A stretch of DNA of 64,000 nt from Gordius sp. MW1 (Eukaryota; Nematomorpha; Gordioida; Gordea; Gordiidae), in the NCBI GenBank assembly GCA_964036665.1, contig OZ038526.1, positions 4,526,001 through 4,590,000 on the forward strand. The letters run 5' to 3'. Made by a program: the position numbers and the translations under genes. Shown here piece after piece: positions 9,986 through 24,204 of this stretch (position 1 is the stretch's first letter; the number at the start of each line of letters is the position of its first letter). The notes under the pieces were generated by a model. It was not told the DNA's origin, searched no databases, and saw only the letters and a list, made by a program, of their open reading frames with translations.

Positions 9986-11023
9986 TAATTTTGATAGTTT
10001 AATGGCAACAAAATGTTTTTCCCCAAAAACAAATTTCACGGCATTTTAAATGTTTGCCAGACGTGAAAGCATTGAGAAAAATGCATTTATAAAAGTTTTA
10101 TTAAATTTTACCCAAAGTATCTCTCTTAACAAGCCATTCATTATCTTCAGTAGGTAGGCACCATAAAAAAATAAAAGGCAGATATTCTTAAACTTTTGTC
10201 GCTAAATTAAAATGAGTCTGTTCGTGTATTATCAAGTAAATTTGATTTTAAGGCTAATAATGGTTGTGGCATTATTGTGTGGACATGAAAGGAGGAAATT
10301 AAATCATTGTTTTAAACACTTTAATTTTGTAAATCATGTTTGTTAAATAATGTTTTTTTTAGATTTTAATCATTCTTTTAATAAATAATCATGATAATTT
10401 TCCTTTATTTTAGTGTAGGTGGTAAAACAAGGCGAGTCATTAATATTTAAAAAAGAAAAATGGGAGTTCAGAAAATCGTTAAAAGGTTTGTGATATCAAA
10501 TATATATTTATAATAATTTATAACAGCAATCAAGATATTTACATTTCTTGAGTTTGAAATTGCGCAAATTCAAAAATGAGATGTAAATTGTAAGGAAATA
10601 ATGTAAATGATGGAATGAGATAAATTCTCATACATTTCGATTAAAAGATATATCTATTAGGCAATGTAAAATTCATAACATTAAACCCGACCCGAGACCC
10701 GAAAGCTTTTCAACCCGAACCTAACCCAAAAAAAATCTAAAATTTTCAACCCGAACCCGACCTTATTCTATTTCTTTCTGCCAAGTCATTTGTTCTAATA
10801 TGGTAATGCGCACCCGCCACTCCCCCCCCCCCCCCCCCCCCTTAAAATATCGCTTATAGTTTATTTTGCAACAAATATTAAATTTAACTGACGTGAAATG
10901 TCACCTTTATTGCTATATCTGAACCAAGAATCCATATATGAAGTCACAACTCGTAATTTGCATATTCCGTTCAAAAGTGTGATATATTTTATGACCATAA
11001 TTTCACGCGTCTAACCAACCTAA
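9986..11023. other. AT-rich non-coding DNA with one CCCGACCC block
   Basis: No gene seen. Holds the CCCGACCC motif block at 10683-10770 and a C-run at about 10822-10841. The rest is unremarkable AT-rich DNA. Confidence 0.5.
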
Positions 11024-11173
11024 CATGGGCATAGCCAGGGAGATGAAGGGAAGGGCGGCGCTCCATCTAAATCAATAAAATCTTGTAAATTTTATAAAAC
11101 TATGTTTAAAATCTCAAAAATTATCATTCTGCCCCTCCGTAAATTATTGCCCCATTCTGGCTCCAAGCCCATG
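11024..11173. mobile_element. hAT-like MITE, family B
   Basis: Left end CATGGGCATAGCCAGGG, right end CTCCAAGCCCATG. Internal TTGCCCCATTCTG and GCCCCTCC motifs match the other family B copies. The flanks agree at 6 of 8 positions (caacctaa / gaaccaaa). Confidence 0.7.
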
Positions 11174-13173
11174 GAACCAAAGCATTTGATATTGGCCTTG
11201 CCAAATCAATGTCGATCTTATCCAAAGGTTTATTGGGTATACTTCATTAAGCGTGTACCTTTTTAATGGTTTTTCTTTTTAATATTGTTAACATTCATTA
11301 ATGTGACTTACTACTCCAAAAAACTTAACTTGAGTTGTCATCATGAAAAATTTTAAAATAATTTCTAGCGTTTGCAAGAAATGTATTTTGCTGGATGAAT
11401 CTTAACTTTATCCCTTTGGTCTGACCCAATTACTCCTATTTAATTTATAAATTATATGTCTTTCAATGTTTCGTACATTAAAGTTCTGCGATGGAAAGAT
11501 TGTCATTCAAATTTAATCCTATTTATTTGATTTCATGTTGTAGTTTAGAAAGGAATAGGTATATTAGATTTTGGTTTTTTGAGACCATTCCGGCTGCACT
11601 TATTAGGTTGGTATATTAGTAAATTTAGGTAGCGATCATCAGCAAGAAACATGTTATTTGTAAGGCGAAAATCCACGTTTTCTTACGTCTACTCACCTCT
11701 CTTTTATAATGACAGTGATATTCTCCAAATGAGCCAGTTCGTCATCGGTTGCTATATGTAAGGGAAATGGTATTTGACTTGCAACCAAGATCATCCATCG
11801 GACGAACTAAATTAATGATTTCACCTTTTGTCTATTTAATTTTCCCTAGACTTTAATCTGAAAAAGAATGGAATTGTTACTAAATATTAAATTCGCTTAA
11901 TAAATTTGTGTATTGATTTATTTGCATATTTTCACTGGCGTACTAGATTGAATTTTATCAGGTGAATATTTCCTGGGCACCGGTATCGAGGTGGAATGTA
12001 AAAGAATATTCTTTAACCTAACCTCTACTTTTGCTTAAGTGATGGGATTCGCTAGATGTTAGGCTAAGTGACCTGCGATTTGAGCTATGTGATTGAGCTT
12101 GTCACTTTACTATGTTAAAATTGATTTACAAAAGCATTATAATTTTATATTATAATCTGAGTTGGACTTAATGATAGAAGCATTTGAGGTTCCGGCGACT
12201 AGAGCTAGGGCAGGATTTAGAGTTCGTCTAGCAATATGCTTAGGGTACTTTTCACCTAATTATACTATATGTTTAGTCTGCCTATGTTAACTTGATGGGA
12301 ACATTCCGTTAAATTTGTTTGAATCCGTTTTAAGTTTAAATAAATTAAGATTTTAGTTCAATAATATATTCGATTATACATTAATTAATTCCTTTGATTT
12401 TAAATAATAAATCGCACTGGTAATGAATTATCGATTCCTATCTATATAAATTCGTATGAGAGCATTTTTATTTCCTTATGCTCCATTTCTTTATTCTTAG
12501 GTGTTGTCCAGTAATGAAACGGCTAGGCCCAATACTAGCAAGTCATCCATTTTTTTTTGTAGATTTTGCCAATAATAAACTCATCATGGTATAATTAGTC
12601 ATTTAAATTTTTACTTTATTATGAAGGAGTTTTGAACTCCCAAAAAATTACCTTTATTATTTAATTAATTACATATAACCCTGACATAATTTTTTTTTTT
12701 TTTTGGGGGGGGGGGGGGTGGAGGAGGGGGTGATTTGATTTGAATAAACCACGACACTAAGCAAATCCCATACTCGCCGCTTGAATTGCATGTGGACGTT
12801 CTTTAATTTGAATACAAACAATTTAACACAAAACAAGTTTGTATACCAAATGTGAGCAATTTGTATGTGAATACATCATAGAATAAATCCTCAAGGTGAT
12901 TTTTTCAGGATAAGTATTAAGAGATGGCGAGGTGCGTTACTACAGATACAAAACAATCTAACGACAATAGGACAAGTATTAGATCGAGTATAATGATCAA
13001 AAAATATTATGCAAATTTTTCATATTTAGTCTTAAAAATGAAAGAGAACATCCAAAATTTTAATGAGCCTCGTCTTTTACAAAAATATTATTGAGTTAGA
13101 CTTTCCAACTGTCGTTTTCATTATAAATATGTAAGATCGATGTTGCCTTCATTTATGGGAAAGAATAGAATTT
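11174..13173. other. 2 kb of AT-rich DNA, no gene seen
   Basis: No open frame with recognisable similarity, no RNA gene and no clear repeat. The only striking item is a T-run followed by a G-run (about 12690-12720). Confidence 0.55.
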
Positions 13174-14118
13174 TTAATTGCTATGCAATTTATGGGCTCG
13201 CTTTTCGTTGTCCGTCCGTCCAACACAACATGTATCATAATTGCTGATTCGAATCCCGGAGAGGGCAATTTTTTTTTAAAATTAATATATTGTTATTGTT
13301 AATATCATTAATAATATGACTTTTTGCCCGTTTCTTTGCTACTGACCAATGAAAAAAATGACCATTGGCCATTTTTTTCTTCGTTTTTGGAATTGCTATT
13401 ATAGGTTAACATTGATAATTACCTTATGCCACCCCCCCCCCCCCCCCCACATGGGCCTATGCCTCTGTCTGCTGGCTGACCAATGGAAAAAATGACCACT
13501 GGCCAAAGTGAGATTAAAATTGATTTTTTTTCTAGATTTAGGCTAGTTATTTGGCTATCTGCTGACCAATGGAAAAAATGACCAATGGCTAAGGTCTGAA
13601 TGGAAATTTTTTGTTTTTTAAATATTTTGTTTATATATTACTATACATATGCCCATGATTTGAATAGAGTCTATCAAATTATGGGTCGCCTACACCAAAT
13701 TGTTTAAATTTATATACAGTATCAAAAAAACTCTAAATTGAAAGTTGTACGTTTTGGAAGGATGACTATTGGCTTTTCCAAGGTCATCTCTATTTGCGTT
13801 CCTTTCGTCATTTAGATTAATTTAGAAGTTGATAAATAAGAATGAATGAAAGAAAACCTATTCCTCAATAAATAAAGTATTAATAAATGTTTTATAGCAG
13901 GTTTTACAAAAATTTACCTTTTTAAATATTTGTATAAATAAATAACTAATCATTTTGCATTTATGCCCTCCCCCCATAGGCATTCTCGCCCCTCCCTATT
14001 TTCTCGCCCATAAATTGCATAGCAAATATGCTACGTTTATACGGAGTATAGATGATGAGTTTCATTTTCACTTTTTTCTGCCACTCCCTCCCCCCTTCCC
14101 TTTCCCCCCCTCCCCTGG
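13174..14118 (+). mobile_element. Helentron-like non-autonomous element
   Basis: Begins TTAATTGCTATGCAATTTA and GGGCTCGCTTTTCGTTGTCC, followed by the B-box-like GATTCGAATCCCGGAGAGGG, two units of the GACCAATGG/CCATTGGCC repeat, the subterminal inverted repeat ATAAATTGCATAGCAA (14009-14024) and a CCCTTCCC-rich 3' part. The final GC hairpin is lost. Its interior (13620-13960) is shared with the inverted copy at 39013-40350, so the two are one subfamily. Confidence 0.7.
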
Positions 14119-15599
14119 TAATTTTATAAGGATACATATCATTGTCACATGTATTATTATTAGGTGTGTATATGTTTAAAATTAAGTAAAATTAATACTT
14201 CCATAATATTGAGGAGGAGTAAAAATGATAACGACAAAACTTTTAACTAATTAATTTTATGTTTTCAAATAAATTGGCTGATTTAAAATGCAAATCTGAT
14301 GATATTTAAAATATCAACTTTTTAGCATAAATAAAATCTTTTAAAAGTCTTTAACTTTGTGAACATCAAAACTATTCTATATAACAAGTATTGTAAGTAA
14401 AAATGTCTTTTAATCTATAGCTAAAAAGCTTTTTAACTCATCTCCTCACTAATTTAGAAAAACAAATATATGATTTGGCTTTAAGTTACTTACACACAAA
14501 TGATAACATTTATAACTTAGAATTTATTGTTAGGATGTTATTTTAATGCTATTAAAGTTTTAAAGTGCTTGTGTAATGCATATTAAAAATTAAGTATTTG
14601 TTGGGGTGCAATTACATTGTTCAATTAATAAAATGAATGCATCAATTAAATTGTTTTATTTTTTTGATAGCGCTATATAAATTGTTGATCGCAATATTCT
14701 TTACAATTAGTTGTTAGCTTAAAGGCAGACATCTATAATTCTTGCCATGACGCCTAAGCTTTCTTGTGACACTAACCTATTTTTGCAGCAGTCATTTGGA
14801 CAAAATTGTAAGGTGATCATTAAAATTTGTAGGACTTTTATAGCTTTTCAAGAATTTTCAAAAGTGACCTATAATTATGAGGAATCGGCTGAAAAAATAT
14901 GGGGAAAATTATTGTGGGAGGCTCATATATTTTGGGTCAGTGGTATAAACAATAGTCAATATCGTTAGATTTCACTGTTAAATATTGATATATCAAATTC
15001 GATGCTTAAAATTTAAGAACATTATTATAGATGGAAGTTATCTCTATCTTTCCATCTGCCATATTAGATATTATGAATGGAGTTTATTAATTATTCATGA
15101 AAGCGCGAGACAATAAAAAAACTAAATTAAAATAAGAACAAAAGGTAAATTTAAAGTACGAAACGAATCGAAAGTCTCGTTTGGAATAAATTAAAATAAA
15201 CTTTTTAGATATATAACATATGTCCTCCTTTTCTTTTTGGTTTTTAATTATGTTTCTTCGATAAGTCTTGAAACGTCGCGTTTAGGACGAGGCATTGACC
15301 CTGAATTTACTTGACTATCACTTTCAGCTAATAAGGCCTCTCACTCGGTTGAGCTAAGTTTGCGAGGACGAATGCGTTGGTAGTTGTGGTGTGACATTTC
15401 CTTAATTTATCTGCGTGCTTTTACTAGGGTTCATCGACCTCTACTGAATACGACAACGGTCTCGTTCTTGTTGCAATGGAGCACTCATGCCATTCCTGAC
15501 TCGATTCATTCCTCATCCATACCGGTTGCTCAGGATGGAATTTTCGTGCCTTTAATCCCTTGTCATCCGTCCAGCTATTGACATTGGCTGCAAAGTTAT
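14119..15599. other. AT-rich DNA, mostly unassigned
   Basis: No gene I can support; a 74-codon open frame at 14747-14968 resembles nothing known to me. From about 15240 the minus strand may continue the kinesin light chain pseudogene C-terminal region, but I cannot confirm it. Confidence 0.45.
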
Positions 15600-16310
<711 letters not shown>

Positions 16311-16321
16311 TGGCGCGATCC
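16311..16321 (+). other. Primer-binding-like site
   Basis: TGGCGCGATCC follows the 5' LTR directly, the position and TGG start expected for tRNA priming. I do not assign the tRNA. Confidence 0.6.
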
Positions 16322-16499
16322 TCCCTTAATTTCCTCCCACCCTCCTACAATTGAACTTTATATTTCCCAATTTAACCATTATCACTTAGTTGAGGAGACA
16401 AGAAATCTCTATTCCTTACTGTGATTGGCTCTCAAAATTATGAAAAATCTCCTCTCACCAGATCCTCTACAAAAATCATTCGAAGAAATCGTTTCCACA

Positions 16500-16970
16500 G
16501 TAAAATGTTTTTTCTCCCCCAAGCTTAGTGCTATTGTAAAGGTACAAATTTCACAAGTGCCTTTAATTGGATGGTGAAAGTATTGATTCCTCTGCGATGA
16601 GGTTATAATGCTTTTCGATTAATTGCAATTTTGGTGCAAGCCTCTAGGACAACTTAAGGGATCGTTTCGTGGCTGGGTTACAAATTGGTAAAATTGTAGA
16701 GCGACTGCTGATTGTGGATAACCTGACCTGGCAAGGAGCGTTGGATGTTGCCAGATCAATGGAACGAGCGAGTTTTTAAAGCCATATGCTGACGCAATAT
16801 CTGGAGCCTATTCGGTGACCAAGAAATAGCCGATACCAAATGTTAAATGTTTCGCATGTGGGGGTAACCATTTCCGTTCCAGTTCTAAATTTCGATTTGC
16901 AATATGTTATAAATGCAATAGCCACGGTCATATTGGAAAGATATGCCGTTCCAAACAGGTTTCGTCATTG
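16500..16970 (+). pseudogene. Gypsy gag remnant with zinc knuckles
   Basis: Frame-broken gag. Near the end two nucleocapsid-type knuckles can be read at about 16845-16955. The first is CFACGGNHFRS, with its last Cys replaced by Ser; the second is an intact CYKCNSHGHIGKIC (C-x2-C-x4-H-x4-C). Such knuckles bind the element's RNA. The 5' gag part is too decayed to describe. Confidence 0.75.
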
Positions 16971-17263
16971 AACCATTTTCAATTGGAAGGAGATGCTTCA
17001 CGCTTACTTTATGGTTGAAAGTAAATGACAATGTTTTAAATTTTGAAATTGATATAGGCTCGGCTGTGACCTTAATAAATTCTGACAATGGGGCTCACCT
17101 AGTTAGTCAACTTTGTAGCACTGTGTTAAGGGGTTACAATGGTACACACATACCAGTAAAAAGAACGGCGAAAGTCAACGTTAAAGAAAAGACTCAACCT
17201 ATCAACTTCTTATTCACATCGTTGATGGAGACGGTCAAAACATTTTGGGTAGAGACTTATTAA
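16943..17263 (+). pseudogene. Gypsy protease (retropepsin-like) remnant
   Basis: An open frame of 106 codons with an aspartic protease core. The active-site D-T/S-G-S-A appears as D-I-G-S-A, so the conserved Thr/Ser is lost. It ends with G-x-D-x-L-like text broken by a frameshift (about 17250). In the family this enzyme cuts the Gag-Pol polyprotein. It lies just downstream of the zinc knuckles and upstream of RT, as expected. Confidence 0.7.
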
Positions 17264-17419
17264 AAATCTTCCCGCATATATTACGTCAGCTAGGCGGGAA
17301 TTGGGAGAGCAACCAACCTTCCCAACTGCACGATATTAACCACACTGACGAAGATGTTTTGTCAAATAATATTACTAAAAATATCCATTGTTATTTGAAA
17401 ATAAACTGGGAGGGGTAGT

Positions 17420-18112
17420 CTGTTATGAGGCGATCCTTAAATTAAAAAATGAGTTGTGTCCGCGTTTTTCCGTCTTAGACCCATTCCCTATACGTTAAAA
17501 CCTAAAATTGACCAAGAATTAGATAGGTTAGTTAAAGAAGGAGTTTTAAAACCAATAAAATATGCCGAACACGTTGCACCTGTTGTAACAGTTATTAAAA
17601 ATAATGGACACATCCGCATTTGCGGCGACTCCCTGATTTAAATAAGCACCATTTAATTGAAAAATATCCCTTGCCACGTATTCAAAATATATTTGCACAA
17701 CGGGTTTAAATATTTTTCCGTTTTGGATTTAAAGGACGCTTACTTTCAAATAAAGGTTGGCGAAAATTCTCAAAAACTCTTAACCATTAATACACATCGT
17801 GGACTTTTTAAATACACTAAACTACCTTTTGGTATAGCCTCTGCACCAGCCATTTTTCAATGATTTGTGGGCTCATTATTTAGGAATTATAATGGGATTG
17901 TATGTTACCTCGATGATATTATTATAGCGGTTAAATCGGTAGACCACAGTAAAAAATTAGAGAAAGTTTTTAAAAAATTGGAGAGAACCAAAATTAAAAT
18001 TAGAAAAGTGTAAATTTTTGAAAAAAAAGGTGGAATACTTAGGTCATGCCATTAGTGAAGGCGGAATTTTTACAACTGATAAAAATACTAAAGCAATTTT
18101 AACAGCACCAGC
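17420..18112 (+). pseudogene. Gypsy reverse transcriptase remnant (first part)
   Basis: Ty3/Gypsy RT motifs in order: the RPIPYTLKPKIDQELDRLVK start, G-V-L-K-P, then VLDLKDAYFQI (first catalytic Asp, about 17715-17755) and KLPFGIASAPAIFQ (17820-17863). The YLDDIIIA box carrying the two catalytic Asp follows (about 17902-17925), then YLGHAISEGG. Stops and frameshifts occur near 17637, 17863 and 17990. The frame is cut at 18112 by a hAT-like insertion and resumes at 19803, so the enzyme is dead. Confidence 0.9.
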
Positions 18113-18430
18113 CATAGGCGTACAGAAGGGGGCGGAAAACGGGAAATTCTACCCCATTTACAAAAATTAGTAAAATTTTTTTTATTAAAAAATAACTTAT
18201 TATAGATTGAAAGTTTTTATTCTATAGCTGTTTAACTGACTCAAAATGACATTTATAAAAAATACCGTTATATACTTTTTTATTTTTGAATTAAATTTCG
18301 ACAAAAAGCCAATTAACTATTATTCTCTTTTTCCGCTATCATTTATTCGCTTGCATTACAATGAGAAAAAAAAATTTGGAGCATTATTTCCCTATGAAAT
18401 TATCCGATCCTCCTACATCTAATCCTAGAA

Positions 18431-19480
18431 TTAATTGCTATGCAATTTATGGGCTAGCTTTTTGTTGTCCGTCCGTCCGTTGTCCTTCCGTCCGTTTTCC
18501 AAGTTATTACATCGGCTTTCAACTTTTAACTTGCCGGTTAAAATCCCTGAGAGGACAATTTTTTTTAATTATGGCAACCATAAGATCCCTTATATTATTT
18601 GATAAATATTAAATCTTTTTCTGTCCTAGTCCTCCCTCAAAAAGGGAGGACGAAGACTCCGACACTAGGATTTATTAACACTATTTCAATAAAATAAGGT
18701 ATATGACTTTAATATGACTGACTCTTTACTAACCATTCGTTTTTAAATAGTAGGAATAATAATGATGGAAGATGTAAATAATAATAATAGCGCACAGCGC
18801 GGTGATACAATAATAATGATGAAGATGTAAATAATAATAATAGCGCACAGCGCGGTGTTACAATAATAATGATGAGGGGATCAGAACTGCGTGACAAGCA
18901 ATAAACTATTTTTAAACTTGAAGAGTAATAAAACTAGAAAGGGGAGGGGGAAAAATAGATATTTAATAAAACTAGAAATAAGCGGATAAAACTAGAAATA
19001 AGCGGGGGAAGGGGGGAAGAGTTTAGATTAGTTCAATATACCAAAAATTGGCCTTATGCCACATTAATTAAATTAAAATTTTGTTCTTGTTAATACCAAT
19101 GATAATATGACTTTTTGGCCGTCCGCTGGCTACTGACCAATGAAAAAAATGACCATTGGCCAACGTGAGATTAAAATCGATTTTTTTTTCTTGATTATAA
19201 TTATAGGCTAATTAATTGGCTGTCTGCTAACCATTAGAAAAGATCACCACTGGCCAAAGTGATGGAACATTTGTATAAATAATTAACTACTCATTTTGCA
19301 TTTAATACCCCCCTATAGGCATTCTCGCTCCTTCTTACCCTTCTCGCCCATAAATTGCATAGCAAATATGCTGCTTTTATATGGAGTATAGATGAGTTTC
19401 GTTCCCCCTTCCCTTCCCCCCTTCCCTTTCCCCATTCCCTTTCCCCCCTCCCCCTTCCCACGAGGGCCGAAGGCCCGAGT
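18431..19480 (+). mobile_element. Helentron-like non-autonomous element, nested third level
   Basis: Complete-looking copy: starts TTAATTGCTATGCAATTTA, then B-box-like text, the GACCAATG/CCATTGGCC hairpin unit, the subterminal inverted repeat (ATAAATTGCATAGCAA, 19351-19366), a CCCTTCCC tract, and the 3' hairpin GGGCC-GAA-GGCCC with GAGTT. It lies within a hAT-like element that lies within a Gypsy element. Confidence 0.7.
18770..18876. repeat. Two tandem ~54-bp units
   Basis: GATGTAAATAATAATAATAG, CGCACAGCGCGGTG and TACAATAATAATGATGA occur twice in a row. The frame that seems open across them is an artefact of the repeat. Confidence 0.8.
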
Positions 19481-19802
19481 TTATTTATAATTTTATTTAT
19501 TTTTCTGTACACTGATATTATTAATAATGCTTTTCATTTTCTACTGATATAGTTGCAGGCTTATTAAATCTTTAAATATATTTTAGTAGCTTAAGCTTTT
19601 AACGATTCATCGGGAGTTAGCCCCAAATCCTGATGAAATTCTTGATGTCTTATCTTTTGGCAAGAGAAAATTAAAAACTGTTTTATAGCGACTATTTTTA
19701 TACACCGCTTTTGTATTTATATTATTGAAATAAAATTGTTTTTAAAAAAATTGGAAATTTTCATCTTCTTGAGAAAATCCTGGCTACGCGCCTGGCACCA
19801 GC

Positions 19803-20385
19803 CCAAAGTAAAATAAAAGAACTACAATCTTGCTTAGGTATGGCCACGTACTACGCAAAGTTCAAAAAAATTTCTCTACTTTAGCACAACCGCTTTATAA
19901 ACTTTTAATAAAAGCAATAACTTAGAATTGGTGCCTAAACTGCGCAAATGCAACATTAAAAAAGCAATTATCCAAGCACCAATGTTAAAACATTTTGATC
20001 CTGAGTTGCCATTAATGCTCTCGACGGATGCTTCATCTGAAGGACTCGGCGCAGTACTTGCACATGAAATTAAAGGTTATCAACACTCGATTGCTTTTGC
20101 TTCCCGCACTCTTAACTCCGAAAGAAATTATAGTTAGATTGAAAAAGAAGCATTAGCCATTATTTTTGCTTTTAATAAATTTAAGGAATATAATCATGGC
20201 CCCCATTTTACATTTATAACAGATCACAAACCCTTAATATCACTATTCAATCCAATCAAAAATGAACCGCAGGCCGTTTCAGCGAGACTTCAGAAACGGA
20301 CCTTATTTACAACACCTTATCAATATACCATAAAATACAAAAATGGCAAAGAAAATACACAGGCTGACATGTTATCTAGACTTCC
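19803..20385 (+). pseudogene. Gypsy RT end and RNase H remnant
   Basis: After the hAT insertion the RT thumb/connection continues (KELQSCLGMATYYAKF), followed by an RNase H domain. The latter has STDASSEGLGAVL (first catalytic Asp), FASRTLNSERNYS, EKEALAI (Glu), FITDHKPL (Asp) and KNGKENTQADMLSRLP (last Asp). A TAG stop interrupts just before the Glu motif (about 20136), and frameshifts occur upstream. The role is to remove RNA from the RNA-DNA hybrid during reverse transcription. Non-functional here. Confidence 0.9.
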
Positions 20386-21260
20386 AATACAATCTGAAGA
20401 AACACTAGAACAGAGGGAAGGGGAAGATATATACACCATTTATGAAGAACCATTTCAAACTTTCCCCATTACATCCGCCGACATAGAGCGTCATACTCGA
20501 AAGGATTTTATCCTGGGACAAGCTTATAACTATGTACTCCATTGGCCGGCCGAAGAAAGTGGCACCACAGCTAATAATGTACCAACAACGGCAAAAAGAA
20601 CTAACCACCTTAAAGGGCTGCATATTTTGGGAATACCGAATTATTATTCCTCAAGGCTGAAGGCAAAACAATTTGAAACTAATCCACCTAGGACACCCAG
20701 GCATGAGTCGATCAAAAATTGGCTCGTCAACATCTCTGGTACCCGAGTAAAGAAATTGTACGGATTGTCAACAATGGTTCACTGGTACAACAGAATTAGC
20801 AACTCAAAAATGGGAAAACCCTTAAAACCATAGTCTAGGTTACATGCAAATTTTGTGGACCAATTAATGGGTATTATTATCTAATTTTAATTGACGCCTA
20901 CAGCAAATGGCCTGAGGTGATTCCTATGACAACGATAACAACTTTAAGTACCATAAACGCTCTCGAATCTATTTTCTCAAGGTTCGGAGTACCTAATACC
21001 CTGGCTACAGATAACCTCAATTCACAAGCGCAGAGTTTAAAAAATAATGCAACGCAAATAATATTTGTAACGCATATTCCAGCCCTTATCATCCTCGATC
21101 CAACGGAGAAGCTGAACGTTTTGTCCGAACATTTAAAGATTTTTTGAACAAAACTAGAAATTTTAAAAACGATAAATTATAAAACTTTCTGTTTTCTTAT
21201 AGATATACCATTGACCCAACGACTGGATTAACTCCAACTAATAGGTCCGTTAAATAGTTA
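20369..21260 (+). pseudogene. Gypsy integrase remnant
   Basis: The N-terminal zinc-binding part is badly decayed. The catalytic core is recognisable: YYYLILIDAYSKWPEV (first Asp, about 20870-20915), FSRFGVPNTLATDN (second Asp, about 20975-21015) and, after a frameshift, H-P-x-S-N-G-E-A-E-R-like text with the Glu (about 21085-21125). The C-terminal tail runs to about 21450 without a recognisable env or chromodomain. Confidence 0.85.
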
Positions 21261-21642
21261 AACCACATGTTTTTGGGCTTGACAAAGATGAGTTAGCACC
21301 CATCAATCGGAATTTTATAATTAGAGATAAAGTGTGGGTAAGAACTTTTACAACTAATGAAAACTTATAGGTAACGGGAAAAATAGCAATAATCTTGGTC
21401 GAAATGGATGATGGTGCGTTATGGAAAAGACATGGTGATCATATTAGGAAGTCTTGATAACGCAGACAAACAGAACAATGAAAAACTATTGGCTTACATT
21501 TCGAATTCAAACAGGGTAATCTGCCACATAATGAAACCAATCATTTACTTGACTCCACCATTCCGCAACAGATTAATCTTCCACATGATGAAGCCAGCGA
21601 TAATATACCAGTTTCCATCACACCCCCACTCTCATCCCTACC

Positions 21643-22292
21643 TAGAGCCCTGCAATATAAAAATTTTTCTGCCCGAGCCCGGCCCGAGACCGACGTCTCA
21701 GTTTTAATTTTGCTCGAGCCCGAGCCCGTACGACTTTTTTATTTTTGGCCCGACCCGAGCCCGACCCGATTTTTTAAATTAAAGATTTAAAAATTTATTT
21801 AACATTTTTGAAAATTATTTTACCATATAAATACATAATGCATCAAATTGTTATTACTCGTAATTTACAACTGGGATAAGTTTGAAATAAAATTTCATTT
21901 TCACTCGCTTTAATTTATTTAGCTAATAATTTATAACTGGATATCTAACTTTATAAAATATATTTTATCTAACAATTCCAAATAAAAAACTTTTAAAAGT
22001 ATTTCCTTATTTTATTTCTAAAGTAATAGTTAGGTATATAAATATATTTAAATAATAGAATACGATTAGCAATTTAGAAATATTATAATAGACAGGCGAA
22101 AAGCTGAAGCCTGGAAGCTATATTATGTATGGTGTATAAAGATAATTATTTAATATCGAGTTGAGTTATGATAATTTATAAAAGATTAATTTACTTTAGT
22201 CAATTCGGGTCGGGCTCGGGCCTCGGGTTGGACCGCCTCATCCGGCCCTATTTGGGCCGGGTCGGGCTTCGGGCGGCCCGTGCATGGCTCTA
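21643..22292. mobile_element. hAT-like MITE, 650 bp, inserted in the Gypsy 3' region
   Basis: Ends TAGAGCCCTGCA and TGCATGGCTCTA are inverted repeats. Subterminal blocks are rich in CCCGAGCCCG and CGGGTCGGGC. Flanks TCCCTACC and CCCCTACC match at 7 of 8. The AT-rich interior matches, inverted, that of 31088-31761, so these are two copies of one family; a more decayed third is at 48846-49385. Confidence 0.85.
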
Positions 22293-22390
22293 CCCCTACC
22301 CCAGCTTACGGACTCCCTGGAATCACCTATACATCAGCCGAACTGACTGTTCGGAGATCACACGAATCCGAAAACCTGTTGAAAGATATG

Positions 22391-22407
22391 GATAAGGGGG
22401 TAGGAGA
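22391..22407 (+). other. Polypurine-like tract of the Gypsy element
   Basis: A mostly purine stretch (GATAAGGGGGTAGGAGA) lies directly before the 3' LTR, the position used to prime plus-strand synthesis. Confidence 0.65.
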
Positions 22408-22537
22408 TGTTATAGCACGGCCACTCACTATTCAAAGACTTGATATTACTTTTGCTTATCACCCTATCTACCCTAATTTTATATCATTCCACCATCACGC
22501 GTATCACCCCATTATCACCCAACCTTACTATATATAT

Positions 22538-23160
<623 letters not shown>

Positions 23161-23302
23161 CACACCGGAGTTGCATTTGATTTTATATGATTAACTATTG
23201 GTTGGCAAGAATATATTGATACCAATTTGTCGTCAAATGTCGTGCTAAATTCCTTTTCAAAATTTTTATTAATCGACGTTTGATTATTTAAACAATCAGC
23301 GG

Positions 23303-24128
23303 AATGAATTGGGTGGTGGGCCCATGGGAGCAGATGGGTCTGGACATGGCAATTCGCAATCAGTCGTGGACGCCATTATGCAGGAAAAAGATAAATTTAA
23401 ATAAGCATTAGAAGCCACTACGATCTGAAATTTAGCCATAACACGTCGTAGGTTGGAGATGGAGGATGGGGAAATTATGCGTGCCATAAGCCACCTAGAC
23501 CTCAAATTGCTAGATTTAGAAACGGTGGATATACTTTTACGGATGTTGCCCACCGAAAATAAAAAAAACGTATAGAACCTACAAGTCCAATAGTAAGACA
23601 TATCTAGTGTAACGCCCGAAGTCCGTTCCTTGTATCAATTGTGCGAGGTTGAACAGCTCAACCAAAAATTGTCAATCATGAGTTTTATGGGAAATTTCGC
23701 CCAGACTGTTTACCAAGTTACTCCGCAAATTCACGGTTTACGTTGCCGCCAAATCGATTCGTTGATCGGAAATGTTGAGAAAAGTTTTGAAAATTATACT
23801 CGCATTCGGGAATTACCTCAATTCTAAACGCAAAGGAGGCGTGTACGGCATCAAAATACAAAGCTTGGACTCGCTTACCATCCATCATGAATTTGGAATT
23901 GAAAGCCAAATTGCACGAAAGTACGAAAGAGTTTAAATCTTTCGACGAGGTCCGTAAAAGGATGCGAAAAGAGCACCTTTTAACAAGGATATTAGCCTGC
24001 TCCACTTCAGAGTTCAAACGATTAAAGAGAGATTCTGCCCTGCTTAATTTTGACGATGGACCTTACCTATATGCAAAAAGCTGCTGATACCTTGCTGGAG
24101 AATATAGAGCACCTTTTGACTCGGTTTT
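23303..24128 (+). pseudogene. Formin FH2-domain pseudogene, piece 1
   Basis: Formins nucleate and elongate actin through the FH2 domain. This strand reads, with frame changes and stops: a Gly/Pro-rich lead (NELGGGPMGADG), then RRRLEMEDGEIMRAISHLDL and LLDLETVDILLRMLPTENKK. These are followed by VEQLNQKLSIMSFMGNF, then [18 protein letters not shown] and [12 protein letters not shown], and finally KAADTLLENIEHLL. This order is the FH2 core; the GNY-N-S-K-R-G-G-VYG-K-L-Q-SLD block resembles FMNL/DAAM-type formins. It lacks introns and carries stops (for example near 23401), so it is a dead retrocopy. It mirrors piece 2 across the palindrome centre. Confidence 0.85.
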
Positions 24129-24204
24129 AAGCTTGGACAACTTGATTTGGGATGTTTTTGAAATCCTCCATCATGCCTATCGTTTCTTTGGCGTTTGTGA
24201 GACT

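Larger units (their letters stand above)
18113..19794. mobile_element. hAT-like element inserted in the Gypsy RT, with perfect 8-bp duplication
   Basis: Identical GCACCAGC flanks (18105-18112 and 19795-19802); removing the insert restores the interrupted RT frame (T-A-P-A then Q-S-K). Termini CATAGGCGTACAG and TGGCTACGCGCCTG are imperfect inverted repeats related to the family B MITE ends. No transposase. A Helentron-like element (18431-19480) makes up most of it, so the original insert was about 0.6 kb. Confidence 0.85.

Noticed and set aside
14747..14968. 74-codon open frame
   Set aside because: No recognisable motif, no splice or promoter context; length is expected by chance.
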